Shown: piece after piece, positions 15,800-25,710 of the stretch | Layout: each line of letters starts with the position of its first letter | Position numbering within the stretch: the stretch's first letter is position 1 | Assembly (NCBI GenBank): GCA_964648485.1 | Contig: CAZYOF010000001.1 | Location: 1 to 64,000 of the forward strand | DNA: 64,000 bases | Direction: 5' to 3' | Source: DAIOEK01 sp964648485 | Lineage (GTDB): Bacteria; Chloroflexota; Anaerolineae; Anaerolineales; Anaerolineaceae | The notes under the pieces: generated by a model | Databases searched by the model: none | Seen by the model: only the letters and a program-made list of their open reading frames with translations | What the model was told of the DNA's origin: nothing | Made by a program: the position numbers and the translations under genes

Positions 15800-17736
15800 G
15801 GTGGTAATGGTGTCCAGGTGGGGCGAACTGTAGGTGTCTGTGTCGGTGTTGGAGTAATGGTGGGTGTTTTTGTTCTTAAAACACGCTGAGTAGGTGTAGG
15901 GGTGATGGTCGGGGGCACTTCCAGTGTGGGAGTGATGAAGATATCCACCGGATACAACTCAAGCATGGCAGAACGCCAAGATAATCCCTGTCGCATCACA
16001 AACAGGTTGAATTGGGCACCCGGGAAGAAGGTTGTCCAGTTGGGGGTGGCAGGGATTCGCTCCCAATCATATCTTAATGCCATATCGGTGATATCAACCC
16101 AGTACCCTTCAGGGTAAGACAGGCTCAACTCACCTCCACGCTCATAGGATGCAGGGTTGTTCGCGAAGCGCGCGTTTATATTCCACGCCCGCTTTGTCAC
16201 TGGTTTTCCCATCGACCCATCCTGATAGAGCGGACGGGCGTAGAGACGGAAGTAAGTCTGAGTGCCGTATTCTTCCTTCGTGATCATCATCCATCCAACA
16301 TTCATCGGGATGTAATTAATCTTGAAAGCCCGCCCTGTATAAAGCCAGTTTTCCTCCATCCCCGGTTCACTGATATTCGCGATGGGTAGGAACGCTGCTT
16401 CCAGATTTGCCAGAAGATCCCAGCCGGTTTCAATTTTCAGCTTCTCACGAAGAGCAATAAAAGACTCATTTGTCAGGTCATGCAGCATGGAATAAGGTGC
16501 CTTTACGCCATCGATATTTATCAACTGATATCTGTTAGGCAAGCTATCCACAGGCGGGGTGATGACAATCTGGTATTTAGGCGTCAATCTGATCTCTTGA
16601 ATTTTTAGAACCCACTCAGGCGGTTCAAAAACCATCTCTGATTTCTTCCAATCCAGGCCATCGATCTTGCCTGCGCTGGGAGTAACCGGATAGATCAAAT
16701 TTCCGGATGGAAAACTATATGCCGCAAGGTAATCTTGATTAGGTTGAGAAATTGAAACAAAGAGAATTTTTCCATCCGGGCTCCAGGCAGCCCGCTCCCC
16801 TTCGACTACTTCGTCAGGAGCTTTCAGCCGGTTGCCTATCTGCCAGGTAAAAATTGTCCTTCGATTTTGGATCTGACTGCTCCATGTTAGTTGACTGCCA
16901 TCAGGGGAATAAACCGGATACCGCGGATCTTCACCCGTCTGAGTTTCTATGGGCTGCAGCCGTATAGCATTTGTTTCGATCGTTGCAATCCAAAAACCGG
17001 GTTTGTTTTCAAAGCTGGAAACAAAGAGGATCTGGTTTGAAAGAGGTGACCAAACCGGATCATAATCCTGATCTTCATTAAAGGTAATCCGGATGATTTG
17101 CAAGGGGTTCTGGGATAAATCTGCCGCCATGATCTCCATGTTGTTATCGATAAACGACTGGAAAGCCAGACGAGATCCATCTGACGACCAGGCAGGAGAA
17201 GAGTCAAACTCTGGTGTATCGGTTACCCGAGTGAGATTACCATCCTCTAATTCTAAAATGTAAATATCCCAATATCCATTCCGCTTGGAACTAAATGCAA
17301 TCCTCTTTCCATCCGGGCTGAGGACAGGATTGATGTCATCCCAGGGATTGGATGTCAATCGTAATAAGGTAGGGTTACCGGGAGAGAATGCATAGATGTG
17401 GCTGTATCCATCTTCGACCATGGAAAACACAACCATACCCTGGGCGATTGGAGACCCTGCCATGAGATCTGGCAGGTTGTGATCACCCGGATCTGCCAGT
17501 TCAATTGCAGGTTCGGGAGTAGGAGTTTTTGTTGCTTCAGAAGTCTGTTCAATTACAACTGCAAGCAGGGTGTTCTGGGACTGATACTTTTTGTTAACCG
17601 GGAGATATATTGAAAGGAGAACAATGATATTGAGTATGACGAGCAACCCCGCAATTGCAAGCATCAATTTTGTCCTGCGTTCCAATCGCGGCAGCTTAAT
17701 TTTTTGCAATAGATTTTTCAAAGAAAACTTCTGCAT
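15796..17736 (-). CDS. TolB/PD40 beta-propeller membrane protein
   Basis: The 646-residue protein has one N-terminal transmembrane helix (about 24-45). At least five WD40-like PD40 blades follow (for example SPDGKRIAFSSKRNGYWDIY and SSDGSRLAFQSF), forming a beta-propeller like TolB between about residues 95 and 380. A second beta-rich domain follows, ending in a Thr/Pro repeat tail (TPTITPTPTQTPT). ATG 17736 is chosen because the longer frame would run into the upstream gene. It is flanked by two M23 peptidases in one operon, which suggests an outer-surface scaffold or a sensor of wall state; that role is inferred. Confidence 0.78.
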   Translation of the reverse strand: MQKFSLKNLLQKIKLPRLERRTKLMLAIAGLLVILNIIVLLSIYLPVNKKYQSQNTLLAVVIEQTSEATKTPTPEPAIELADPGDHNLPDLMAGSPIAQGMVVFSMVEDGYSHIYAFSPGNPTLLRLTSNPWDDINPVLSPDGKRIAFSSKRNGYWDIYILELEDGNLTRVTDTPEFDSSPAWSSDGSRLAFQSFIDNNMEIMAADLSQNPLQIIRITFNEDQDYDPVWSPLSNQILFVSSFENKPGFWIATIETNAIRLQPIETQTGEDPRYPVYSPDGSQLTWSSQIQNRRTIFTWQIGNRLKAPDEVVEGERAAWSPDGKILFVSISQPNQDYLAAYSFPSGNLIYPVTPSAGKIDGLDWKKSEMVFEPPEWVLKIQEIRLTPKYQIVITPPVDSLPNRYQLINIDGVKAPYSMLHDLTNESFIALREKLKIETGWDLLANLEAAFLPIANISEPGMEENWLYTGRAFKINYIPMNVGWMMITKEEYGTQTYFRLYARPLYQDGSMGKPVTKRAWNINARFANNPASYERGGELSLSYPEGYWVDITDMALRYDWERIPATPNWTTFFPGAQFNLFVMRQGLSWRSAMLELYPVDIFITPTLEVPPTITPTPTQRVLRTKTPTITPTPTQTPTVRPTWTPLPP

Positions 17737-17753
17737 TCGGAAGCACCCAGATC

Positions 17754-18644
17754 CTAGCCACCCGGTTGCGTGACTTGCATCCAGGCAGCGATAACATCTA
17801 ACGGGTTCAGCAAAATGTACCGACCGCTGACCCGCCAGACACAATACTGCAACCGCTCCGCATCAGATGCGGAAGTGGTGTAGTATCCCATTGATGCAAA
17901 TTCAGTACCACCTGTGCCTAATCGCATCTCGAGGTGAAGATGCGGATTACCAGAATATTCTTTTCCAGTATTGCCAACATAGCCTATCAGATCGCCGGCA
18001 TGAACCACATCACCAACCTGTAATGTGGCAGGGTACTGCATATGGGCATACAGCGTATAAAGCGTATCAGGAATGAAGTCTCCCAATTCTGAAGCGTAAT
18101 CACCGCAGGCTTCCATGCGGGGATTGTATGGGTATGGTGTGGCAATCAGGTAATCAGGTAATCGAGCAACCAGATCGGGGGGTATATTATCAAGAGGGGT
18201 TTCAATAATAATTAGATTTCCATAAGGGGGCAATTCATTACTGACTCCCGCTACCTTTCCGGGCATCATGGAATATATCTCCAAGCCTTCCATTTTCTGG
18301 TGTGTGCCTCGGCTGTAGTAAGCAAAATCGACACCATGATGGCCACTATCCTGTCCGGGTGGAGGAGGAATAAAATCTGTTGTTTTTATTTCGAGTAGTT
18401 CAGAGATCTGAATATCCTGTAGAGGAGAAAGTAGGATGAAATCAGAGTATGGCGGGGTGGGTGTAAGGGTTGGGGCTGTTGTAGATGTGGCAGTTGGTGG
18501 AATAGGCGTAGTTGTAGGGCTGGGTTCAAGCGTTTGAGTCGGGATGAGGGTATCCGTGGCGGAGAGGTATTGTCCACCATTACATCCTGCAAGAAATGTA
18601 GTTATAAAAAACAGGCAAACACAAACAGCAAACCGGTTGATCAT
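17754..18644 (-). CDS. M23 metallopeptidase lipoprotein
   Basis: The product is 296 residues. A lipoprotein signal (FLAGC, Cys about residue 21) and a Thr/Pro-rich linker lead to an M23 domain with GHHGVDFAYYSRG (HxxxD) and HLHLE near residue 255. YTLYAHMQYP is the conserved active-site strand. Unlike the neighbour at 14603, it is lipid-anchored and ends soon after the peptidase domain. It is the first gene of the minus-strand operon that continues into the TolB-like gene 17 bases downstream. Substrate is probably peptidoglycan. Confidence 0.87.
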   Translation of the reverse strand: MINRFAVCVCLFFITTFLAGCNGGQYLSATDTLIPTQTLEPSPTTTPIPPTATSTTAPTLTPTPPYSDFILLSPLQDIQISELLEIKTTDFIPPPPGQDSGHHGVDFAYYSRGTHQKMEGLEIYSMMPGKVAGVSNELPPYGNLIIIETPLDNIPPDLVARLPDYLIATPYPYNPRMEACGDYASELGDFIPDTLYTLYAHMQYPATLQVGDVVHAGDLIGYVGNTGKEYSGNPHLHLEMRLGTGGTEFASMGYYTTSASDAERLQYCVWRVSGRYILLNPLDVIAAWMQVTQPGG

Positions 18645-18715
18645 GTTGTGATTATATCGTAACTGAAAAACAGGTTTTCGAGTAAAATACCTCTCTGAAA
18701 GAATACTAGCTTCTT

Positions 18716-19762
18716 ATGAATAATCAACATTCAATAAAATTACTGATCAGGATTTCCCTGATTTTCCTATTGATCTTGCTCTTTGTGTCGTCATTCCCAT
18801 TTTCTGTTCAAGCACAAGATAACGCGGTATGGGTGTTATTGGATTCACTCAATTCTTACCGGGCAGCCAATGGGCTGCCTCCGCTGCAGGTTAATAACCA
18901 ATTGATGGCAGCCGCACAATCGCAGGCAGATTACCTGGCTGCAACTTATGATATCGAATCCGGCGCGGATGGACACGTAGGTTCAGGCGGCAGCAGACCG
19001 ATTGACCGAGCCTATGCGTTCGGTTACGGGGGTGGCTACCAGATTGATGTTTCTGAAAACTGGGCGGGATTAGGCCCGGCTACCACAGCAGCTCAGGTTG
19101 TTTATAATCCCTGGTGGGCAGATTCAGCCCACCAAAATACCATGCTTGATGGTTGGGGTGTCAGTTATACCGATGTGGGTATCGGTGTAGCAAAGCAGGG
19201 AATTATTGTTTATTACGTGATTGATGTGGGTGCAGTAACCAGTGATCAACCATTTGTATCACCATCTGGTATTGGTTCAAGTACGGGTGCATATGGGCCG
19301 GCCAGTAATTCAAGTGTTTATCTATTGGAAACCGCCGCGCCCAAACCCGATGGATCTGTGATTCATGTTGTCCAGGAAGGCGAAACTCTTGAATTGATCG
19401 CCAGGTCTTATGGTGTTGATATCGAAACGATTCAGGAATTGAACAATATGCCCACCGGATATGTCATTATTTACCCGGATCAGGAGTTACTTATTAAACC
19501 TGCCGGTTCGGTAGATGAATCAGAGATTCCCACAGCTACCCCCGCCGGACCGACAGCCACTGTCACACCCGTACCAACCTTCACTCCACGACCCAGACCT
19601 ACAAGAACGATGGAAGTCACTCCTACTTCCGCGCCCTTGATTGATGTAGTCAATTCCAATAATCAATTAACCGGACGGCAGACTCTGGGTTTGGTTATCG
19701 CTATTGTTTGTGGTCTCGGATTGGTTGGTTTTATTGCCCTGGTTTTCAGGCGCCCCAATTAA
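18716..19762 (+). CDS. CAP-domain protein with LysM and C-terminal membrane anchor
   Basis: The product has 348 residues: a signal peptide (about 8-33), a CAP/SCP domain (about 40-180, with the typical NSYRAANGLPPL and HQNTMLDGWG segments), a LysM module (about 218-260, IHVVQEGETLELIARSYGV), a Thr/Pro linker, and a C-terminal transmembrane helix with a short basic tail. LysM would hold it to the cell wall; the CAP domain function in bacteria is uncertain. A close paralogue follows 12 bases later, so the pair arose by tandem duplication. It is divergent from the M23 gene at 18644. Confidence 0.88.
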   Translation: MNNQHSIKLLIRISLIFLLILLFVSSFPFSVQAQDNAVWVLLDSLNSYRAANGLPPLQVNNQLMAAAQSQADYLAATYDIESGADGHVGSGGSRPIDRAYAFGYGGGYQIDVSENWAGLGPATTAAQVVYNPWWADSAHQNTMLDGWGVSYTDVGIGVAKQGIIVYYVIDVGAVTSDQPFVSPSGIGSSTGAYGPASNSSVYLLETAAPKPDGSVIHVVQEGETLELIARSYGVDIETIQELNNMPTGYVIIYPDQELLIKPAGSVDESEIPTATPAGPTATVTPVPTFTPRPRPTRTMEVTPTSAPLIDVVNSNNQLTGRQTLGLVIAIVCGLGLVGFIALVFRRPN

Positions 19763-19774
19763 TTTTTTTCATCC

Positions 19775-20809
19775 ATGAAAAGAAAAAAGATTCTAAGTAT
19801 CGGATTACTGTTAGGCATCCTTACCCAGTTCATACCCGGATGGATTGTTCAAGCCGGCGGCGTCAGTCCGTATGACTTGATCAGCGCGGTGAACAGCTAC
19901 CGCCTTTCGCAAGGATTATATGCGTTGGATGCACAATCCCAGGTGATGGCGGCAGCACAGGCTCACGCGGACTGGATCGTTGAAACGGGTCAGGGGGGTC
20001 ATACAGGTGAAGGCGGATCCGATGAGACGATCCGTGTTTTGTGGACCGGATACGGTAACGGCGCATCCATTCATTGCGACGAAGCCTGGGCGAGCGGTCC
20101 GAGTGTTGAATTTGCTGTTTATACAGCCTGGGCGGATTACATCCACCAGGCAGTGATGCTTGATTATTGGGGAAATGGATATACGGATGTAGGCGCGGGA
20201 GTGGCATCAAAAGGGAATGGACAATACGTTTTTGTTTTGGATGTATGCATGGTATCTGGGCAACCATCTCCAAACAAGCCGACTGCAGTGATTGTCCCGG
20301 GGCAGGAAGATACGAGCAGTATCATTTCGACTGAAGAGGTATCGCAATATATCAACAAGGTCAAGATTGCAGAACCAGCGGCAGATGGCTCTATTACCCA
20401 TATTGTGGACTATGGTCAGTCGCTGGTGCAGATCGCACTTGCTTACGGCGTGAAGGTGGCTGAGATCCGCCTATTGAATGGGATACCAGAAGATTCCACA
20501 TTGATCTACCCGGAGCAGAAATTGATAATCCGTAAGGCGGGGGAGGTGATTTCCACCGGAACACCTTCTGATGGAGCAGCAACTGCAGCGGAAGAACCGA
20601 CAGCAACAATTACACCGGTTCCTACATTCACTCCGCGCGTTAAAATATTGCCTACCCTGGCTATAACTGACCAGCCTCTGGAAACAGCAGAACCGGGTAA
20701 TCGTGTTAAACCATTTTCCAGTTCCGTACAGACTATCGGGTTGATTTTGGTGGTGATCTGTGGTCTGGGAATTCTGGTGTATATGGGGCTCGGACTACGA
20801 AAATCATAA
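19775..20809 (+). CDS. CAP-domain protein with LysM and C-terminal anchor, paralogue
   Basis: The product has 344 residues with the same order as the preceding gene: signal peptide, CAP domain (about 30-170), LysM (about 208-250, ITHIVDYGQSLVQIALAYGV), Thr/Pro linker and C-terminal transmembrane helix. The CAP domain has diverged and gained an extra Cys pair (HCDEAW, DVCMVSG), which might form a disulfide. It is co-transcribed with the gene at 18716 and ends at a terminator. Confidence 0.87.
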   Translation: MKRKKILSIGLLLGILTQFIPGWIVQAGGVSPYDLISAVNSYRLSQGLYALDAQSQVMAAAQAHADWIVETGQGGHTGEGGSDETIRVLWTGYGNGASIHCDEAWASGPSVEFAVYTAWADYIHQAVMLDYWGNGYTDVGAGVASKGNGQYVFVLDVCMVSGQPSPNKPTAVIVPGQEDTSSIISTEEVSQYINKVKIAEPAADGSITHIVDYGQSLVQIALAYGVKVAEIRLLNGIPEDSTLIYPEQKLIIRKAGEVISTGTPSDGAATAAEEPTATITPVPTFTPRVKILPTLAITDQPLETAEPGNRVKPFSSSVQTIGLILVVICGLGILVYMGLGLRKS

Positions 20810-20813
20810 AAAT

Positions 20814-20843
20814 GAGAGGTTCTGAACGAACCTCTTATTTTTT
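20814..20843. terminator. Terminator between convergent CAP and DUF1015 genes
   Basis: GAGAGGTTC-TGAAC-GAACCTCTT is followed by ATTTTTT. A-rich sequence on the left allows function on both strands. It overlaps the stop codon of the minus-strand gene. Confidence 0.8.
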
Positions 20844-22158
20844 AGCGGATCCGCCGGCTTTCCATATAAAATCTTTTCTCGGTTGCTTCTCCCATAGAGA
20901 AGGTTTTACGAGGCAAAGCGCCATCCAGTATCACTGTTTTGAACAGATCATTTTTGTCCATACCGGGAAGCAGGAAACCCATATTATTTGCCTGACTGCC
21001 CAGCTCTCTCACAACATCCTCTCCATGTACATAATCGATAGATTCAGCTAATTTTTGACCCATCAACTGATCAAGGAAAGCCTGAATATTACCTGCGGGC
21101 AGGTTCAGCGCTGGTTTTTCCAATTGAAGAACCTGATATTTCACTGCTGATATCAACCCGATTCTCTGATTTTCAGTAGTCGATTTATTCACCCTTTCTA
21201 TCATCTCTTGCTCTGAAGGAACCGGAACAATCTTACAGGTGGAACCGAAAAATGTTTCCAGCAGTTCGACAACATTACACTGGCAATTAAACAAAACACG
21301 GTGAATTGGTTCGAAATCCAAGCCTTGATCATGAACATTTTCAATTTCTACCAGCGCATATCTGGCAGGGTGATCCATTCCTACAGAGGGCTTGAGTTTC
21401 TCCCAGATTGCCTTGGCTGTCGCCAGAGAGTGATTGCCATCTCCCATAGCAAAGAGAAGGGTCGGATAATCATCCTGCAATTGATATTTTGCTTTAAACT
21501 TGGCTGGATCAGCCAGTGTCTGTAATGCTTGAATGACAATGCTCTCCAGTTCTGGTTTATCCAGAAGCCATCCTTCGATATGACCACTGCCCAGCATTAA
21601 GTCAGTTTGATAAAGTGATTTCATTTCCGCTTTTCTGGAAGCCAATGGTTCAATCACGCTCATTTGAGGATCGTCTATTAGAACCAGGATGTGAGGTAAT
21701 TCAAGGAGGGCATTTTCACGAATACGAATGCGGGGAGGTAACCGATCTATGATTGTTCCTTCTGTGGCACGGATCAGGCTGGTGGATCCCTTGTTGTAAT
21801 CATATTGTTCCAGATCCAAACAAAGAACTAGTCCTTTGCGCATCTTACCGCCAGCAGATCTTTCCACATAGACCATTCCATCAAAAGGCTGCAAAATACC
21901 ATCCTCCAAATAATTTTGCATATTCTTATTGATGGTCTGCAACCTCTTCTGTTCTTCGGGTTTTCCCAGAAATACTTCAGGCAGAATCAGGTGGTACGTG
22001 GATGGAGCATCACCGACCAAATTTTCCACCTGTTTCCAGTATTCAGGCTGAGATGTAAACTGGTCACAGGCGATGACTGCCCACTTTTTTAGATCAATCC
22101 CCTGCCGGGGAAGATAGATTTGAGGTGTCATAATGCCCAGCTGTTCGTATTTCGTCAT
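20842..22158 (-). CDS. DUF1015-family protein
   Basis: This 438-residue protein belongs to the DUF1015 family, cytoplasmic proteins of unknown biochemical role. Family features seen are IMTPQIYLPRQGID near the start, CDQFTSQPEYW, and FAMGDGNHSLATAKAIWEKLK (about residues 240-260). ATG 22158 is chosen because a strong AGAGGAGGAA site lies just upstream; an in-frame ATG 45 bases earlier lacks one. It is monocistronic. It has no functional link to its neighbours that I can see. Confidence 0.82.
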   Translation of the reverse strand: MTKYEQLGIMTPQIYLPRQGIDLKKWAVIACDQFTSQPEYWKQVENLVGDAPSTYHLILPEVFLGKPEEQKRLQTINKNMQNYLEDGILQPFDGMVYVERSAGGKMRKGLVLCLDLEQYDYNKGSTSLIRATEGTIIDRLPPRIRIRENALLELPHILVLIDDPQMSVIEPLASRKAEMKSLYQTDLMLGSGHIEGWLLDKPELESIVIQALQTLADPAKFKAKYQLQDDYPTLLFAMGDGNHSLATAKAIWEKLKPSVGMDHPARYALVEIENVHDQGLDFEPIHRVLFNCQCNVVELLETFFGSTCKIVPVPSEQEMIERVNKSTTENQRIGLISAVKYQVLQLEKPALNLPAGNIQAFLDQLMGQKLAESIDYVHGEDVVRELGSQANNMGFLLPGMDKNDLFKTVILDGALPRKTFSMGEATEKRFYMESRRIR

Positions 22159-22233
22159 GTTTCCTCCTCTTGGATGGATATTAACATTAAGTATAGCTGA
22201 CATGGCATGGTTGTGGGTAGTTGGGACGAATAA

Positions 22234-22265
22234 ATAAAAAAAACCTGACCAATATTTGTCAGGTT
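22234..22265 (-). terminator. Terminator after the DegV gene
   Basis: Read on the minus strand, AACCTGAC-AAATATTG-GTCAGGTT is followed by a run of T's. It lies about 20 bases past the stop of the DegV gene. Confidence 0.85.
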
Positions 22266-22285
22266 CTCAATTCGAAAATTAATTA

Positions 22286-23134
22286 CTACATATCACGCAT
22301 AAAAGCCACACCGATCGTACCGGGTCCGGTATGGGTGCCGATAACCGGGCTAACTTCTGTGGTCATCAGTTCAACGGGAGAGAAGCGGGTCTTTACTACC
22401 TGAAGCACTTCTTCTGCTTCAGCAACCGCGGCAGCATGGAGAACACATAATCTGTTCTGGCGGGAATGGGTGAGTTCTTTATCCAGCAGGTTAAACATTT
22501 TCTCAACAGCTTTTTTATATGTTCGAACCTTGGCAGCAGACTCTACCCCGCCATTTTGCAAGTTTAAGATTGGCTTGAGGTTAAGTGCTGTTCCCACGAA
22601 TCTGGCTGCGTTGCCAATTCGTCCACCTCGGTGCAGGTATTCCAAGGTTTCAACGACAAAGAAAGCTCCCGTATTCGGAATGGCTCTTTCAACCACGGAT
22701 TTACATTCATATAGAGAAGCTCCGTTTTGAGCCGCCCTGGCAGCTTGCAATACCTGAAATCCCAGCGCCATGGATACCATAGTTGAGTCAATTAATTCGA
22801 TGGATGCACCCGGAAAAGCTTCTTTTGCCTGGATAGCTGAATTCATCGTTCCAGATAACTTGGAGGAAATCGTAATACATAATATTTCTTTGCCCTGATC
22901 CAACAGGTTTTTAAATATTTCCTTGAATGATACTATGCTCACCTGTGAGGTTGTCGGGTTGGAATTGCTGTTCTTGAGCCGTTTATAGAATTCATCGGTA
23001 TGGATATCTATACCATCCTGATAAGTTACGCCATCCCAGATTACCAGCTGAGGCGCCACTATGATATCGTATTCTTTTTCATAATTCTCTGGCAGGTTTA
23101 CCGTACTATCTGTCACAATCGCTACTTTAGGCAT
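22286..23134 (-). CDS. DegV-family fatty-acid-binding protein
   Basis: The product is 282 residues. It starts with the family signature KVAIVTDSTVNLP and has TISSKLSGTMNSA (about residues 90-102) and RGGRIGNAARFVG, which form the acyl-binding pocket. DegV/FakB-type proteins carry fatty acids for phosphorylation by FakA kinase in bacteria that have it; no fakA is seen here. ATG 23134 has AAGGAGAAAC upstream, whereas an in-frame start 147 bases earlier lacks one. It is divergent from the acylase-eut operon. Confidence 0.9.
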   Translation of the reverse strand: MPKVAIVTDSTVNLPENYEKEYDIIVAPQLVIWDGVTYQDGIDIHTDEFYKRLKNSNSNPTTSQVSIVSFKEIFKNLLDQGKEILCITISSKLSGTMNSAIQAKEAFPGASIELIDSTMVSMALGFQVLQAARAAQNGASLYECKSVVERAIPNTGAFFVVETLEYLHRGGRIGNAARFVGTALNLKPILNLQNGGVESAAKVRTYKKAVEKMFNLLDKELTHSRQNRLCVLHAAAVAEAEEVLQVVKTRFSPVELMTTEVSPVIGTHTGPGTIGVAFMRDM

Positions 23135-23235
23135 TGTTTCTCCTTGTAAAATATCCACAGTAAGTTGATATAAACAAATAACCCAATTTTGCTCCAATAG
23201 ATACGGGTATTTATAGTTGAATTGGCTTATGTTTA

Positions 23236-23266
23236 CCGGGTGGATGATTTTTCCCGGCTGTATAAT
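23236..23266 (+). promoter_or_regulatory. Possible promoter/operator of the acylase-eut operon
   Basis: An inverted repeat CCGGG-N12-CCCGG (23236-23257) lies immediately upstream of TATAAT (23261-23266), 42 bases before the acylase start. No good -35 box is at the right distance, as would fit an activator-dependent promoter. This is a candidate only. Confidence 0.35.
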
Positions 23267-23307
23267 TAAGGTGTTCAGCATTTTTTACTTTACCTCATCC
23301 TCTATTC

Positions 23308-25686
23308 ATGCGGGAGGCTGCGTTGACTTCACTTTCAGATATCGTTGCTCCAATACTTAAATCAGGCATCCAATTAATCAGCAAGGGAAGTCTGCCAAAG
23401 ATTCAAGGAAAGATTTCGATCAGCGGATTAGATCAACCTGTAGAAATTATTCGTGATCAATGGGGTGTACCTCATATCTATGCAAAATCATTAACCGACA
23501 CATTATTTGCACAGGGGTTTATCCACGCTCAGGATCGGTTATGGCAAATGGAGTTAAACCGCCGGACAGCCCGCGGGAGACTAAGTGAATTATTTGGACC
23601 TATGGCTCTGGATACAGACCGTGCAGCCAGAACTTTTGGATGGGATCGACTTGGCCGGGATGATTATAAAAACCTGGATGAAACTACCCGTACAGCGATC
23701 GATGCATATAAAGCTGGCGTAAACGCTTTTCTGACACAACCGGGAAGAAAAAATCCGGTGGAATTTACACTGCTTGGATTTCAACCTGAACCCTGGCAAA
23801 TTGAAGACAGCATGGCTTTTTCCCGGTTGATGTTCTGGCAACTATCACACGCCTGGTACAGCGAGATTGTCAGGGCAAAACTGATCGCCGAAGTCGGGGC
23901 AGAGAAAGCTGCTGAGTGGGAGCCACATTACCCGGTGGAAAATCCTACCATCCTTCCCAAGGGTATCGAATTTAACCGGTTGAACAGCAGCGGGGCATTT
24001 TCAGGAGTGAATAATCCCCTGGCAAGCCGCGGTCAGGGAAGCAATTGCTGGGTGATTTCAGGCGAAAAATCCAGCACAGGCAAACCATATCTCTGTAATG
24101 ATATGCACCTTGTCCTTACCCTGCCCACCATCTGGTATGAAGCACATCTGGTGGGTGGAGACTTGAATGTTACCGGTGTTACCATGCCGGGAATTCCTTA
24201 TGTTCTTGTCGGTCATAATGAAAAAATCTCATGGGGTATCACCCTGGCTTTCACTGATTGTGAAGATCTCTTTATTGAGAAATTCGAAGATAACTCCATT
24301 CGCTATCAGATACCTTCGGGATGGGAGGATGCTAAAGAAGTCACTGAAATTATAAAAATTAAGAATTCCAAAGAGCATATTGAAAAAATAGTTTACACCC
24401 GCCATGGTCCCGTAATATCAGATGTTGTTGGCTATCCGGAACAAAAAATTGCAGTTCAGTCGATGGCATTACAGCCAACGAAAGGATTAAAAGCCTGGCA
24501 TATATTAAATCATGCCACGAATTGGGACCAGTTCGTAGAATCCATGCAATTAGTTGATACCACGCAGTTAAATATTGGTTATGCTGATGTGGATGGAAAT
24601 ATTGGTTACTGGGTAACTGGCGCACATCCGATACGTGGAAAGGGCGATGGCAGATTCCCGGTGCCTGGATGGGATGCAGACTATGATTGGAAAGGTCTGG
24701 TTCCATTCAAAGAAATGCCGCATGCGTTTAACCCTGAACAAGGTTATGTATTGACCTGCAATCATAAAATCATCCCGGATGATTATCCATATCAACTCGG
24801 GGATGTTTGGATGAACGGTTACCGGGCTCAAAGGCTTTCAGAGATGATTGAGTCATCAACCCAATTAAGCATAAATGACTTCAACCGTATGCAGATGGAT
24901 GTTAAATGCCTTTCTGCGCTTGAATTAATCCAAACACTGGATGGGTTTATGCCAGATGATCCAACGCTCCGGGCAATCATCGAAATGTTACGACATTGGG
25001 ATGGAACTCTGAGCGTTGAGAGCATTGAAGGCGCCATTTATGAAGTATTCCGATATACCATCATCCGAAATTTACTTGAACCGGCACTGGGCAAAGAGTT
25101 TACCAATCAGGTTCTGGGGATTGCATTCAACCCCATTCTGCTGACGGATCATGAATATTTTGGTCATGATACAGTCAGCCTGATTCGGATGTTAAAAAAT
25201 GAGGATTCCTGGTGGGTCGAAAATGCCGGGGGAAAGCAAAACCTCCTGACGATCAGCCTTACCCAAACAGTGGAATACCTGAAAAGCCGTTTAGGATTGG
25301 ATGTGGTTGACTGGAAGTGGGGAAGTCTGCACCAGCTGACTTTTGGGCATGCCATCGGCTCACAAAAACCCTTCGATAAGGTTTTCAACCGTGGACCATA
25401 TCCGATCGGAGGGGATACTGATACACCATTACAAAGTGCTCTTTCACCCGATAATCCATATGAAAACAAACTCTGGTCGCCATCCGTTCGCTTTATTATG
25501 GATATGAGCGATTTGACCAAATCTGTTTGTATTACCCCAGTGGGTCAATCTGGGCAGGTGGGAAGTAAGCATTACGATGATTTTATCGAGGATTACCTTC
25601 ATGGGAGGTATCATCCCATGTTGTTTAGCCGACAGCAGGTGGAAGATAACCAGGCTGCAAAACTTGTACTTGAACCCAGATCATAG
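23308..25686 (+). CDS. Penicillin-acylase-family N-terminal-nucleophile amidohydrolase
   Basis: The 792-residue protein has the layout of penicillin amidase precursors: an alpha-chain region (about 40-235) with HAQDRLWQMELNRR, a short spacer, then the autocleavage and nucleophile site GSNCWVISG with Ser245 as predicted N-terminal nucleophile. GKPYLCNDMHL follows it. The beta chain runs to the end. Relatives hydrolyse amide bonds of beta-lactams or of N-acyl homoserine lactones. No export signal is visible, unlike most secreted members, so it may act in the cytoplasm. It lies 24 bases before eutA on the same strand, so it is probably the first gene of the eut operon. A role in releasing ethanolamine from N-acyl-ethanolamides is an attractive inference, not shown. 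Confidence 0.85.
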   Translation: MREAALTSLSDIVAPILKSGIQLISKGSLPKIQGKISISGLDQPVEIIRDQWGVPHIYAKSLTDTLFAQGFIHAQDRLWQMELNRRTARGRLSELFGPMALDTDRAARTFGWDRLGRDDYKNLDETTRTAIDAYKAGVNAFLTQPGRKNPVEFTLLGFQPEPWQIEDSMAFSRLMFWQLSHAWYSEIVRAKLIAEVGAEKAAEWEPHYPVENPTILPKGIEFNRLNSSGAFSGVNNPLASRGQGSNCWVISGEKSSTGKPYLCNDMHLVLTLPTIWYEAHLVGGDLNVTGVTMPGIPYVLVGHNEKISWGITLAFTDCEDLFIEKFEDNSIRYQIPSGWEDAKEVTEIIKIKNSKEHIEKIVYTRHGPVISDVVGYPEQKIAVQSMALQPTKGLKAWHILNHATNWDQFVESMQLVDTTQLNIGYADVDGNIGYWVTGAHPIRGKGDGRFPVPGWDADYDWKGLVPFKEMPHAFNPEQGYVLTCNHKIIPDDYPYQLGDVWMNGYRAQRLSEMIESSTQLSINDFNRMQMDVKCLSALELIQTLDGFMPDDPTLRAIIEMLRHWDGTLSVESIEGAIYEVFRYTIIRNLLEPALGKEFTNQVLGIAFNPILLTDHEYFGHDTVSLIRMLKNEDSWWVENAGGKQNLLTISLTQTVEYLKSRLGLDVVDWKWGSLHQLTFGHAIGSQKPFDKVFNRGPYPIGGDTDTPLQSALSPDNPYENKLWSPSVRFIMDMSDLTKSVCITPVGQSGQVGSKHYDDFIEDYLHGRYHPMLFSRQQVEDNQAAKLVLEPRS

Positions 25687-25710
25687 GATTGTTACATCAA
25701 AGGTAAACAA

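Noticed and set aside
23135..23307. A cobalamin riboswitch before the acylase-eut operon
   Set aside because: The 173-base gap is AT-rich and shared with the divergent degV gene. I could not find the conserved B12-box or a matching fold, so only a weak -10 box and inverted repeat were reported.
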